Position numbers and translations under genes: made by a program. Under the pieces are notes generated by a model. That model had not been told where the DNA came from. It saw only the letters and a list, made by a program, of their open reading frames with translations, and searched no databases. 37,801 bases of DNA from Myxococcales bacterium (GTDB lineage: Bacteria > Myxococcota_A > Polyangia > Polyangiales > Polyangiaceae): the NCBI GenBank assembly GCA_025354825.1, contig JANXMC010000356.1, positions 1-37,801 on the forward strand, read 5' to 3'. Positions 7,310 through 14,328 of the stretch are shown one piece after another; position 1 is the first letter of the stretch, and the number at the start of each line of letters is the position of its first letter.

Positions 7310-9864
7310 CGGTGCGGGCGAAGGCGCGATCATCGCGCCTCCTCGCCGTGCTCGTGCTCGTCGCGGTGGCCTGCGTGCCGGCGTGCGGCGGTGCGGGCGG
7401 CTCTGGGCGTGGAGCGGCGGGCGCCGAAGGGCTCCGTACGCGCGGCAGCAAAGACCGACCGCCCGTGTCGGTCGTCGCGCGCGAGGGGGATCCGCGAGGC
7501 GCCATAGCCGCGGCCATCGTGACCGCAGGCGTCGCCGATGCGCGTGGCGCCGACGTCGCCGTAGGCCTTTCGGGGCTCGCCGAAGCGCGGCTGCGTGCAG
7601 CGGGGCTGAAGGACGCACAGGTCACCGCGACGGCCAACGGGTACCGCGTTCGGAGCTTCGTTGCGACGGACGCCGACGCGGCGGCCTTTGCCACGGCGCT
7701 TCGGAGCGCGCTCCTCACGCCCGTCACCGCCGCCGACGCCGAGGGTCTCGCGGCGGCGCAACGCAAGGTCACAGCCCTCACGCGGAGGCCGTTGCCCGAC
7801 GCGGCGCTCGCCGACGTCGCGCGGTGCACCGGCGAAGCGTTCGGCGCGCCCCACGCCGCAGCCCCACGCGGTGCGCCGGTCACCGCCGCGGAGCTCGAGG
7901 CGTGGCGTGCGGCGGCCCACGGCATCGGTCGCGTGGCGCTCGCGACGGCCGGCGCAGAGAGCCTCGGCGACGCCGCGGGCACTGCCCTCGCACGCGCGGC
8001 CGCATGGCCCGATGCGCCGTCGCGCCCCGCAGCCGTCGCGCTCCCCGCCGCCGACGCGCGCGCCGAAATCTACGAGCTCACCCCCGAGCTCTCCGCCGGT
8101 GCTGCGCGCGCCCACGTCGCCGTCTTCACGCAGCGCCCGCTCCAAGCGGTCACCGTCGCCGCCGCCATCGCCGACGCCCGCGGGGCGTTCGTCTCGCGCA
8201 TCGGGGCCCTCGAAGCCGGCCCGCGCGTCCGCAACGTCGCGGCCACAGCCCATGTCGGCGGCGGCTGCGTCGCCGTGACGCTCGAGTGGTCCGCGCGCGA
8301 TCTCGCCGTCGGCGGCGCGGCCCGCATGGCCACGGCCATCGCCCTCGCGCGCCAAGAGCTCGCCGTCGAGATCGCCGAGGTGCCGCCCGACGGCACCGAT
8401 GCCAGCGCCGTCACGGTCATCGCGCACGCGGCGGAAGATCCGCGCGATGCGGCCGAGCGTGCCGCATTCTGGAGCTTCGCATCGAGCCGCGACGACGCAT
8501 CGCTCCGCACCGTGACGACGGTCGGAATCGTCGCCGGGAAAGACACGGCGACCGACGGCGCCTTCGCGCAGCGTGCGCGCGACGTCCGAGCAGCGCTCGA
8601 TCGCGCGGTCATCGCATGGCACGAGCCGGTGGTCGAAACGCGGTCGCGCGTCGAGCAGGGGCAGGGCGAGCTGTGGCTCCTGTTCGCCTCGCCGTGCGGA
8701 ACGCACTCGGAGGGAGACGCGGACGCGGGGCTCTCGGCGCTCGTCGCCGCGGCGGCCGCTGAGCACGTGAACGACGGGCTGCGCGGCGAAGGTGCCCGCG
8801 CCGAAGGGTGGGCCACGCAAGAGGGCGTGGGGATCATCGTGCACGGCGCGGCGCGCCCGTCGGAAACACCGCGTGCCCACGCGCGAAGGCTCGCGGACGC
8901 GGCCGCCCGCGCGTTCGCCGCGGAGGCGCTCCCCGCCCACGCGATCACGCGGGCACGCGCACAAGTCGTCGCGCGCTTCGCCGAGCAGCAGGACGGCGCA
9001 CGGAGCGCCGCGGTTCTCGCGAGCGCCCTCGCACCCGGGCATCCGTCGTGGGTCTTGCCGTGGGGCGTGGCCGATGCCGTGGGGCGCGCGTCCGATGCGT
9101 CGGTCGCCGCGCGTGCGACGGCGCTGCGTGCGGGCCCCTTGCGCGTCGCGGTCCTCGCCAACGTCGACGCCGCCCAGGCGCAAGCGGCCACGCAAGCGAT
9201 CGATCGATGGATCGCGCGACGCCCCGGCGAGGCGCGCGCGTGCCCGGCCGCGAGCCCCGTCGTCGCCGCGAAGTCGGGGACGTACGCGGCCGACGGAACG
9301 GGGGGCCTCGCCGAAGCGTGGATCGCAGCTCCGCTCGCGAACGGCGCCAACAGCGCCAACGCCGTGGACGACGACGCGCGCGAGGCCGCATCGGTACTGG
9401 TCGCGGCCCTCGACGGCGACGGCGGCCTCCTCGCCCGCGCCTTCGAGGGGACGGGTCTCGCCCGCGCCACGAGCGCGCGCCTCCTCGGCGGCACGCGCGC
9501 GCCTGCCCTCGTCATTCGCATCACAACGCCGCCGGGAAGCCTCGACGCCGCCGTCGCGCAGGTGCGCGCGATGCTCGACCGCCTTCGCCAGGGCGCCTTC
9601 TCCGACGCCGACCGCGCGCGTGCGCAGTCGATGCGCGAGGTCGCGGCCGTCCCCCTCGCGTCCGATCCGCGCGCGCGCCTCATGGCCCTTTTCCGCGACG
9701 ACAAGCCGCACGCGGCGCCGAGCCTCGACGCGCTCCGCGCGCTCGCGGCGGTCGCGCTTAAGGACGAAGCTCTCGTCATCGTGGCCGAGCAGCCACGCAG
9801 CGTCACGCCGTCTGCGCCCGGCCAGCCTTCGACGGCGCCGGCGACGGCAACGCCCACCCGTTAG
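7306..9864 (+). CDS. Large lipoprotein, possibly a degenerate M16 (insulinase-like) peptidase
   Basis: An 852-residue, very Ala-rich secreted protein. The signal peptide ends in VAVACVPACGG, giving Cys23 or Cys27 as the lipidation site. The layout suggests several M16-type alpha/beta lobes: an early GDPRGAIAAAIVTAGVAD block, and a late AREAASVLVAALDGDGGLLARA block followed by TTPPGSLDAAVAQVRAMLD, which resemble the halves of M16 domains. I do not see the zinc-binding H-x-x-E-H motif, so if it is an M16 homologue it is probably a catalytically inactive partner-type subunit. The GC skew and amino-acid bias limit confidence in the family call. It overlaps the upstream lipoprotein gene by four bases. 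Confidence in it being a real gene is high; the function is uncertain. Confidence 0.65.
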   Translation: MTVRAKARSSRLLAVLVLVAVACVPACGGAGGSGRGAAGAEGLRTRGSKDRPPVSVVAREGDPRGAIAAAIVTAGVADARGADVAVGLSGLAEARLRAAGLKDAQVTATANGYRVRSFVATDADAAAFATALRSALLTPVTAADAEGLAAAQRKVTALTRRPLPDAALADVARCTGEAFGAPHAAAPRGAPVTAAELEAWRAAAHGIGRVALATAGAESLGDAAGTALARAAAWPDAPSRPAAVALPAADARAEIYELTPELSAGAARAHVAVFTQRPLQAVTVAAAIADARGAFVSRIGALEAGPRVRNVAATAHVGGGCVAVTLEWSARDLAVGGAARMATAIALARQELAVEIAEVPPDGTDASAVTVIAHAAEDPRDAAERAAFWSFASSRDDASLRTVTTVGIVAGKDTATDGAFAQRARDVRAALDRAVIAWHEPVVETRSRVEQGQGELWLLFASPCGTHSEGDADAGLSALVAAAAAEHVNDGLRGEGARAEGWATQEGVGIIVHGAARPSETPRAHARRLADAAARAFAAEALPAHAITRARAQVVARFAEQQDGARSAAVLASALAPGHPSWVLPWGVADAVGRASDASVAARATALRAGPLRVAVLANVDAAQAQAATQAIDRWIARRPGEARACPAASPVVAAKSGTYAADGTGGLAEAWIAAPLANGANSANAVDDDAREAASVLVAALDGDGGLLARAFEGTGLARATSARLLGGTRAPALVIRITTPPGSLDAAVAQVRAMLDRLRQGAFSDADRARAQSMREVAAVPLASDPRARLMALFRDDKPHAAPSLDALRALAAVALKDEALVIVAEQPRSVTPSAPGQPSTAPATATPTR

Positions 9865-9871
9865 CGCAGTC

Positions 9872-9879
9872 TGCTACTT
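9872..9879 (+). promoter_or_regulatory. Extended -10-like element before the acyltransferase gene
   Basis: TGCTACTT lies seven bases past the stop of the preceding lipoprotein gene and ten bases before the ATG at 9890. The T of TA is 15 bases before the start codon. No Shine-Dalgarno sequence is present. Confidence 0.38.
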
Positions 9880-9889
9880 GAGACCTCGC

Positions 9890-10714
9890 ATGTCCGAGAT
9901 GAACCCCGAGCTCCGCCGCGCTCTACGCATCACTGGCTTTGCCGCCGTCACCGGCACGCTGCTCCCTGCGTTTGCGCTCCGCGAAGCGATGACGCCGAAG
10001 GGGAGCCGCGAGGCGCTCCGCGACCGCTGGCTCGCGCGCTGGAGCGACGCGCTGCTCAAGCTCTTCGCCGTGACGGTCGTCGCCGGCGACGGACGCCCGG
10101 CCCCCGCACGCACGCGCGGCCGCGGTCGGCTCATTGTCGCCAACCACCGTTCGACGATCGACATCGCCATCGCCCTCCGCACCTTCGGCGGCTTCATGGT
10201 GAGCCGCGGCGACCTCGCCAACTGGCCCCTCGTCGGCGCCGCGGCCCGTCGCGTCGGCACCGTTTTCGTCGACCGCAGCGACTCGGTCAGCGGCGCAGCG
10301 GCGATTCGCCACATTCGCGATCTCCTCAAGGGGGGCCACACCGTCACGATTTTCCCCGAGGGGACGACGTTCCCCGGCGACGAGGTCCGCCCGTTTCACC
10401 CCGGCGCGTTCGTCGCGGCGCTCCATACGCAGTGCGAGGTCATCCCCGTGGGGATCGCCTACGAGACAGGCTCGGGCGCCGCATTCGTCGACGAATCGTT
10501 CATGCAGCACTTGAACCGAATGGCGAGCGCACCGCCCACGCGCGTGGCCGTAACGATCGGCGAGCCGATCGTCGTCCGCGAAGGGGTCCGCGGCGCGGAG
10601 CTTCGCGAGCGGTCCCACGCGGCCGTCGTCGCCCTCGTGAAGAGCGCACGCGCGGCGGTCGATCGCGACCTGGTTGCTCCGCCGGCCGAATCGACGACGA
10701 CGCCGTCGACGTAG
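9890..10714 (+). CDS. plsC: 1-acyl-sn-glycerol-3-phosphate acyltransferase (PlsC family)
   Basis: A 274-residue membrane-associated acyltransferase that would transfer an acyl chain to lysophosphatidic acid or a related lysolipid. The catalytic H-x4-D box is NHRSTID (His86, Asp91). The second block around residues 100-130 has GFMVSRGDLANWPLVG and VGTVFVDRSD, the third is FPEGTTFPG (about 155-163), and a VIPVGIAYE segment follows; all four acyltransferase blocks are therefore present. A hydrophobic stretch near residues 13-30 could anchor it to the inner membrane. The C-terminus is Ser/Thr/Pro-rich. It is convergent with thiS, six bases apart. PlsC is a family-level symbol; the acyl acceptor is inferred. 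Confidence 0.85.
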   Translation: MSEMNPELRRALRITGFAAVTGTLLPAFALREAMTPKGSREALRDRWLARWSDALLKLFAVTVVAGDGRPAPARTRGRGRLIVANHRSTIDIAIALRTFGGFMVSRGDLANWPLVGAAARRVGTVFVDRSDSVSGAAAIRHIRDLLKGGHTVTIFPEGTTFPGDEVRPFHPGAFVAALHTQCEVIPVGIAYETGSGAAFVDESFMQHLNRMASAPPTRVAVTIGEPIVVREGVRGAELRERSHAAVVALVKSARAAVDRDLVAPPAESTTTPST

Positions 10715-10720
10715 CCCCGC

Positions 10721-10921
10721 TCAGCCGCCGCCGACGAAGAGGACGACCTCGATGGCGTCGCCTTCGGCCACGGCGCGCACGACGTGCTCGGCCCGCGGCA
10801 CGATGTCGCGGTTGATCTCGACAGCGACGGGCCCCTGCGTGAGGCCGAGGTGGTCCAAAAGCGCCCGGACGGTGAGGCCGTCGGGGACGTCGCGGAGGGT
10901 TCCGTTGAGGGTGACCTGCAT
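10721..10921 (-). CDS. thiS: Sulfur carrier protein ThiS
   Basis: A 66-residue ubiquitin-like sulfur carrier for the thiazole moiety of thiamine. It starts MQVTLNGTLRDVPDGLTVRA, has the typical middle LTQGPVAVEINRDIVPR, and ends VGGG, giving the C-terminal Gly-Gly that is adenylated and thiocarboxylated. The length is exactly that of ThiS. ATG 10921 is the family's usual start, and a TGCTAGGGT element lies ten bases upstream. No thiG, thiE or thiF lies in the window, so the gene is an orphan here. MoaD-like proteins share the fold, but the sequence fits ThiS better. Confidence 0.9.
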   Translation of the reverse strand: MQVTLNGTLRDVPDGLTVRALLDHLGLTQGPVAVEINRDIVPRAEHVVRAVAEGDAIEVVLFVGGG

Positions 10922-10970
10922 GGCAACGGGCACCCTAGCAGCAGTCGCTTCCGTGCTAAATCGGCGGGCG
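10922..10970. promoter_or_regulatory. Compact divergent promoter region between thiS and the AlaX gene
   Basis: These 49 bases separate two divergent start codons. On the minus strand TGCTAGGGT (10940-10932) lies ten bases before the thiS ATG. On the plus strand TGCTAAAT (10954-10961) lies nine bases before the AlaX ATG. The -35 region of each would overlap the other's -10 element, so the two promoters probably compete. Neither gene has a Shine-Dalgarno sequence. Confidence 0.45.
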
Positions 10971-12221
10971 ATGCCGACCGAAAAGCTCTTCTGGCTCGAC
11001 CCCTTCGCCACCACGTTCGACGTCACGGGCGCGCGAATCGCCGCGTACGAAGACAAGGCGTCGGTCGTGCTCGACAAAACGGTGTTCTACGCCGAAGCGG
11101 GCGGGCAGCTCGCCGACACGGGCGCGCTGGAGCTCGACGGGCAGCCCTTCGCCGTGAGCGACGTGCAAGTCGACGACGACGGCGTGATTCACCACCTCGT
11201 CGACGGGGCCGGGGCCGCGCGCCTCTCGCTCTCGTCCAGCACGGCGGTCAAGGGTCGCATCGAGCCCGCGCGTCGCCGCGACCACATGGCGCAACACACC
11301 GCGCAGCACATGCTCTCGCGCGCGCTGCTCGACGAAGCCCGCGCCGAGACCGTCTCGTCGCGCCTCGGCGCCAACGTCTGCACGATCGACGTCTCGCGCG
11401 CGACGATCCCCGACGCCGAGCTCGCCCGCGCCGAAGCAGCCGTGAACGCGGCGATTCAAAGCGACGTCGTCGTGCGTGCGTTCTTCCCGTCCGAGAGCGA
11501 GCTCAAGGCGCTTCCGCTGCGCCGCGCTCCGAAGGTCGCCACGGGCATACGGATCATCGACATCGACGGCTTCGACGTCTCGCCCTGCGGCGGCACGCAC
11601 TGCACGCGCACCGGGCAAGTCGGCCTCGTTCGCATCGTCGGCACGGAGAAGTACAAAGGCATGACGCGCGTGACGTTCCACGCCGCCAACCGCGCACTCG
11701 ACGACATGCGCAGCAAGGAGCGCGCGCTGTCCGACCTCGCGCGCGAGCTCACGTGCGGCGCGCTCGACGTCGGCAACGCCGTCGCCAAGCTCCGCGCGGA
11801 CATGAAGGCACGCCTCGATGCGCTCTCGGCCGTTCGCGGCGAGCTCGTCGCGTTCCTCTCCGCGCAGGCGCTCGCGGCCCATCCCCCCGACGCGAGCGGC
11901 ACCACGCGTGTCGTTGTCGTTCGCACGGCGGACGACATTGGGATGCTCCGCGCGCTCGCCGCCCGCATCGCGTCGCGCCCCGATGTCGTCGCGTTTTGCG
12001 CGAGCGCGGGCGAGCCCGGCGCAGCGGGCGAACGCGACCTCATGGTGGTGGTGCAGCGCGGATCGGCCACGACCTTCGACTGCGGCGGCTGGTTCAAGAC
12101 CGCCGCGACAACCGTGGGCGGCCGTGGCGGCGGCAGGCCCGAGCGTGCCGAGGGGAAGCTCCCCGAGAACACATCGCTAAGTGTGCTCGTCCACGGCGAG
12201 AGCGCAAAAACGGCCGGGTAG
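10971..12221 (+). CDS. AlaX-type alanyl-tRNA editing protein with DHHA1 domain
   Basis: A 416-residue stand-alone relative of the AlaRS editing domain that would hydrolyse Ser-tRNA(Ala) or Gly-tRNA(Ala). The zinc site is visible as H-x3-H in QHTAQHML (His109, His113), and Cys206/His210 in SPCGGTHC. The N-terminal portion (FYAEAGGQLADTGAL) matches AlaRS editing-domain proteins. The C-terminal third has a DHHA1-like region with VGGRGGGRPERAEGKL near the end. The presence of both parts makes this the longer AlaX type rather than a minimal AlaX-S. ATG 10971 is preceded by a TGCTAAAT element. It is divergent from thiS; a disordered protein gene follows after 51 bases. Confidence 0.92.
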   Translation: MPTEKLFWLDPFATTFDVTGARIAAYEDKASVVLDKTVFYAEAGGQLADTGALELDGQPFAVSDVQVDDDGVIHHLVDGAGAARLSLSSSTAVKGRIEPARRRDHMAQHTAQHMLSRALLDEARAETVSSRLGANVCTIDVSRATIPDAELARAEAAVNAAIQSDVVVRAFFPSESELKALPLRRAPKVATGIRIIDIDGFDVSPCGGTHCTRTGQVGLVRIVGTEKYKGMTRVTFHAANRALDDMRSKERALSDLARELTCGALDVGNAVAKLRADMKARLDALSAVRGELVAFLSAQALAAHPPDASGTTRVVVVRTADDIGMLRALAARIASRPDVVAFCASAGEPGAAGERDLMVVVQRGSATTFDCGGWFKTAATTVGGRGGGRPERAEGKLPENTSLSVLVHGESAKTAG

Positions 12222-12272
12222 CCAAGCGTTCCAACGGGGCGGCCATTTCGCGCGTATCGTGGAGGGAGCGCC

Positions 12273-13376
12273 ATGGCCCACGACTCGAAAACGCCGCGAG
12301 GCGATGGCCCCCGGGCCGGTGAAAAGCTCGTGTTCCCCCGCGTTCGCGCCGACGACGCGGAAGACGTCTCGTGGGCCCTCTCGACCGCCGAGGCGATGTG
12401 GAACCGCGGCGATCACCTCGAGGCCGTGAAGTGGATTCGCCGCGCGGCCGAAGCCGCGTCCGAGTGTGAAGCCGACGAGCGCCACTTGGAGCTCGCGAAG
12501 GCCGCCGCCGAGCTCGCGTCGCAGCTGGATGCGGGCGAGCGCATGACCACTGTCGCGCCCCCGCCCGTGGCTGGCGTGCCGTCGTCTGCCCGCCAGACGC
12601 CGCAGACGCCGCCGTCGTCCATGACGCCGAACGCGCCCGGCGTGAAGCCCGGCAATCCGCAGTCGATTCCGCCGCCGCTCGTGAAGCGCACGCTCCCCCT
12701 TCAATCGCAGACGCCGCCGCCCGTCGCCGTCACGGTGAAAGAGCCGTTCGCGCACTCCCCAACGGCGCCGCGGGTGGCGCAAGGTCCCGCGCCAAGCTCT
12801 CGCCGCGAAGGCGCAGGGCCGCTCCGCCCCGCCGAGCCGCGCACGTCGCGACGTCGTTCCCATGCGAACCTCGGCGACGAAGCGCGCGGCGCGAAGAGCG
12901 CACGAGCGGCCGCCGTCGTGGTCGATCCGGACACGACCGCCGAGATTCACGTGCCGGTCATCGCGCCCGAACCGCGGAAGCGCGGGCGGAGCAAGCCCGT
13001 CATCGACGACGAGCCACCGTCGACGGTCATCCCTAGCGATCTCCAGCGCATCATCGCGCGCAGCGACGACCCGGACGCGTGGCCAACGCAGTCGTTCAGC
13101 GGCGAGGACATGGACGACATGGTCGAGGAGCACACGCGCATCGGCACGTCGGCGTACGTCGAGAAGGCGATCGCGGGCTCGCAGATCCCGCCTCGCATGG
13201 AGCCGTTCCAGCCCGCCGTGAAGCCGTCGCAGGCGGTGCGCGTCGTCGTCTGGCGCGACAACGAGGGCGTGCGCGTCGCGCCCCTCGGCACGAAGGTCTC
13301 GGCCATCGCGGTCGAGGCCGTGCTCGTGGCGCTCGACCCGACGGCCGATCTCGCCGCGTGGCTCACGAAGAAGTGA
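12273..13376 (+). CDS. Low-complexity protein of unknown function
   Basis: A 367-residue protein I do not recognise. Residues 1-90 are helical and charged, with a tetratricopeptide-like pair around WALSTAEAMWNRGDHLEAVK and HLELAKAAAELASQLD. Residues about 95-200 are Pro/Ser/Thr/Gln-rich and likely disordered. The last 60 residues (VRVVVWRDNEGVRVAPLG onward) look folded and contain short beta strands. There is no signal peptide or membrane segment, so it is predicted cytoplasmic. A strong Shine-Dalgarno sequence, GGAGGG, precedes the ATG, unlike most first genes in the window. Such helical-disordered-folded proteins are common in Myxococcota. Gene call is good; no function is proposed. Confidence 0.8.
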   Translation: MAHDSKTPRGDGPRAGEKLVFPRVRADDAEDVSWALSTAEAMWNRGDHLEAVKWIRRAAEAASECEADERHLELAKAAAELASQLDAGERMTTVAPPPVAGVPSSARQTPQTPPSSMTPNAPGVKPGNPQSIPPPLVKRTLPLQSQTPPPVAVTVKEPFAHSPTAPRVAQGPAPSSRREGAGPLRPAEPRTSRRRSHANLGDEARGAKSARAAAVVVDPDTTAEIHVPVIAPEPRKRGRSKPVIDDEPPSTVIPSDLQRIIARSDDPDAWPTQSFSGEDMDDMVEEHTRIGTSAYVEKAIAGSQIPPRMEPFQPAVKPSQAVRVVVWRDNEGVRVAPLGTKVSAIAVEAVLVALDPTADLAAWLTKK

Positions 13377-13401
13377 GCCCTCGCGCGCCCCTCGCGAGGG
13401 C
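13377..13401 (+). terminator. Hairpin directly after the 12273 gene
   Basis: GCCCTCGCG (13377-13385) pairs perfectly with CGCGAGGGC (13393-13401) around a seven-base loop. It begins at the first base after the stop codon and ends two bases before the -10-like element of uppP. There is no T tract. Confidence 0.5.
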
Positions 13402-13402
13402 G

Positions 13403-13410
13403 TGGTAAGG
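13403..13410 (+). promoter_or_regulatory. -10-like element before uppP
   Basis: TGGTAAGG lies nine bases before the ATG at 13420 and directly follows the hairpin. The T of TA is 14 bases before the start codon, and no Shine-Dalgarno sequence lies between. The arrangement of terminator, promoter and start packs an independent unit into 43 bases. Confidence 0.4.
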
Positions 13411-13419
13411 CACGCGGCC

Positions 13420-14226
13420 ATGACGCCCCTCATCGCGGTGCTCTTAGGCATCGTCGAAGGTCTGACGGAGTATCTCCCGGTCTCGTCGACGGGCCACCTC
13501 ATTCTGGTGGCGGACCTGCTGGGTCAAAACGATGCCGCGGCCGACTCGTTCAACATCGTCATTCAGCTCGGCGCAATCCTCGCGGTCGTCGTCCAGTACC
13601 GGCGCCTCTTGGCCGAGCGCGCGGTAGGCCTCCTGTCGCGCAAGCCCGAGTCTGTCGCGCTGCTCGTCGCGCTCATCGTCGGCTTCGTTCCGACGGCGAT
13701 CACCGGGCTCTTGCTACGCAAGACCATCAAGCGGTTGCTCTTCGGGCCCGCCCCCGTTGCGATCGCGCTGATCGCCGGCGGAATTTTGATGATCGTCATC
13801 GAGCGCATTCGCGCGAAGAAGCACATCACCGGCCTCACCGGGCTCGAGCACGTGACGCCCAAGCGCGCGTTTCTCATCGGCCTCGGTCAGTGCTTCGCGA
13901 TGTGGCCCGGCTCCTCGCGCTCGATGTGCACGATCATCACGGGGCAGCTCACCGGCCTCTCCACAGCGACCGCCGCGGAGTTCTCATTCCTCCTGGGTCT
14001 GCCGACGCTCGGCGCAGCGACGCTGTACGAAGGGTACAAAGCGCGGCACGAGCTCTTAGCTGGCGGAGGCGGGGTCAACCTTGTCATCGGCCTCGTCGTC
14101 TCGTTCCTCGTCGCGTGGGCCGTCATCGCCGGGTTCATCAAGTACCTGCAGTCGCGCGGCCTCGAGCCGTTCGGCTACTACCGCATCGTTCTAGGCGCGG
14201 TCGTGTTCCTCGTTCTCGCGCACTGA
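13420..14226 (+). CDS. uppP: Undecaprenyl-diphosphate phosphatase UppP (BacA)
   Basis: A 268-residue integral membrane phosphatase that recycles undecaprenyl diphosphate to the monophosphate carrier for peptidoglycan and other envelope glycans. The signature E-x3-E in GIVEGLTEYLPVSSTGHLIL (residues about 10-29) and the second block CFAMWPGSSRSMCTIITG carry the catalytic glutamates, serines and arginine. Several strongly hydrophobic segments follow the family's topology. Length is standard (about 265-275). It is not in an operon with cell-wall genes here, being flanked by the disordered protein and the metallophosphoesterase. Confidence is high. Confidence 0.95.
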   Translation: MTPLIAVLLGIVEGLTEYLPVSSTGHLILVADLLGQNDAAADSFNIVIQLGAILAVVVQYRRLLAERAVGLLSRKPESVALLVALIVGFVPTAITGLLLRKTIKRLLFGPAPVAIALIAGGILMIVIERIRAKKHITGLTGLEHVTPKRAFLIGLGQCFAMWPGSSRSMCTIITGQLTGLSTATAAEFSFLLGLPTLGAATLYEGYKARHELLAGGGGVNLVIGLVVSFLVAWAVIAGFIKYLQSRGLEPFGYYRIVLGAVVFLVLAH

Positions 14227-14258
14227 CCGGCCGCGGGGCCTCGCAGTACGAAACAGAG

Positions 14259-14290
14259 ACGTCACCTCGCTGTCACCTGTCCGCTATGCT
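14259..14290 (+). promoter_or_regulatory. Pho-box-like tandem repeat and -10 before the metallophosphoesterase gene
   Basis: Two seven-base units, ACGTCAC (14259-14265) and CTGTCAC (14270-14276), are spaced four bases apart, an 11-base period. This matches the PhoB box layout (CTGTCAT, four bases, CTGTCAT), the second unit in six of seven positions. A -10-like TATGCT (14285-14290) follows eight bases later; ten is usual in Escherichia coli. The element lies 39 bases before the start of a secreted phosphoesterase, which fits phosphate-starvation control. Confidence 0.35.
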
Positions 14291-14328
14291 CCGGCGCCCG
14301 TCAAATCGCGGGCGTCCGGGGAGGATTC

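Noticed and set aside
14291-14319. Hairpin in the leader of the phosphoesterase gene (CGCCCG/CGGGCG with flanking CCGG) that touches the Shine-Dalgarno G run, a possible translational switch.
   Set aside because: If the TATGCT at 14285-14290 is the -10, transcription starts inside the left arm and the RNA hairpin would be incomplete. No conserved riboswitch features are visible.
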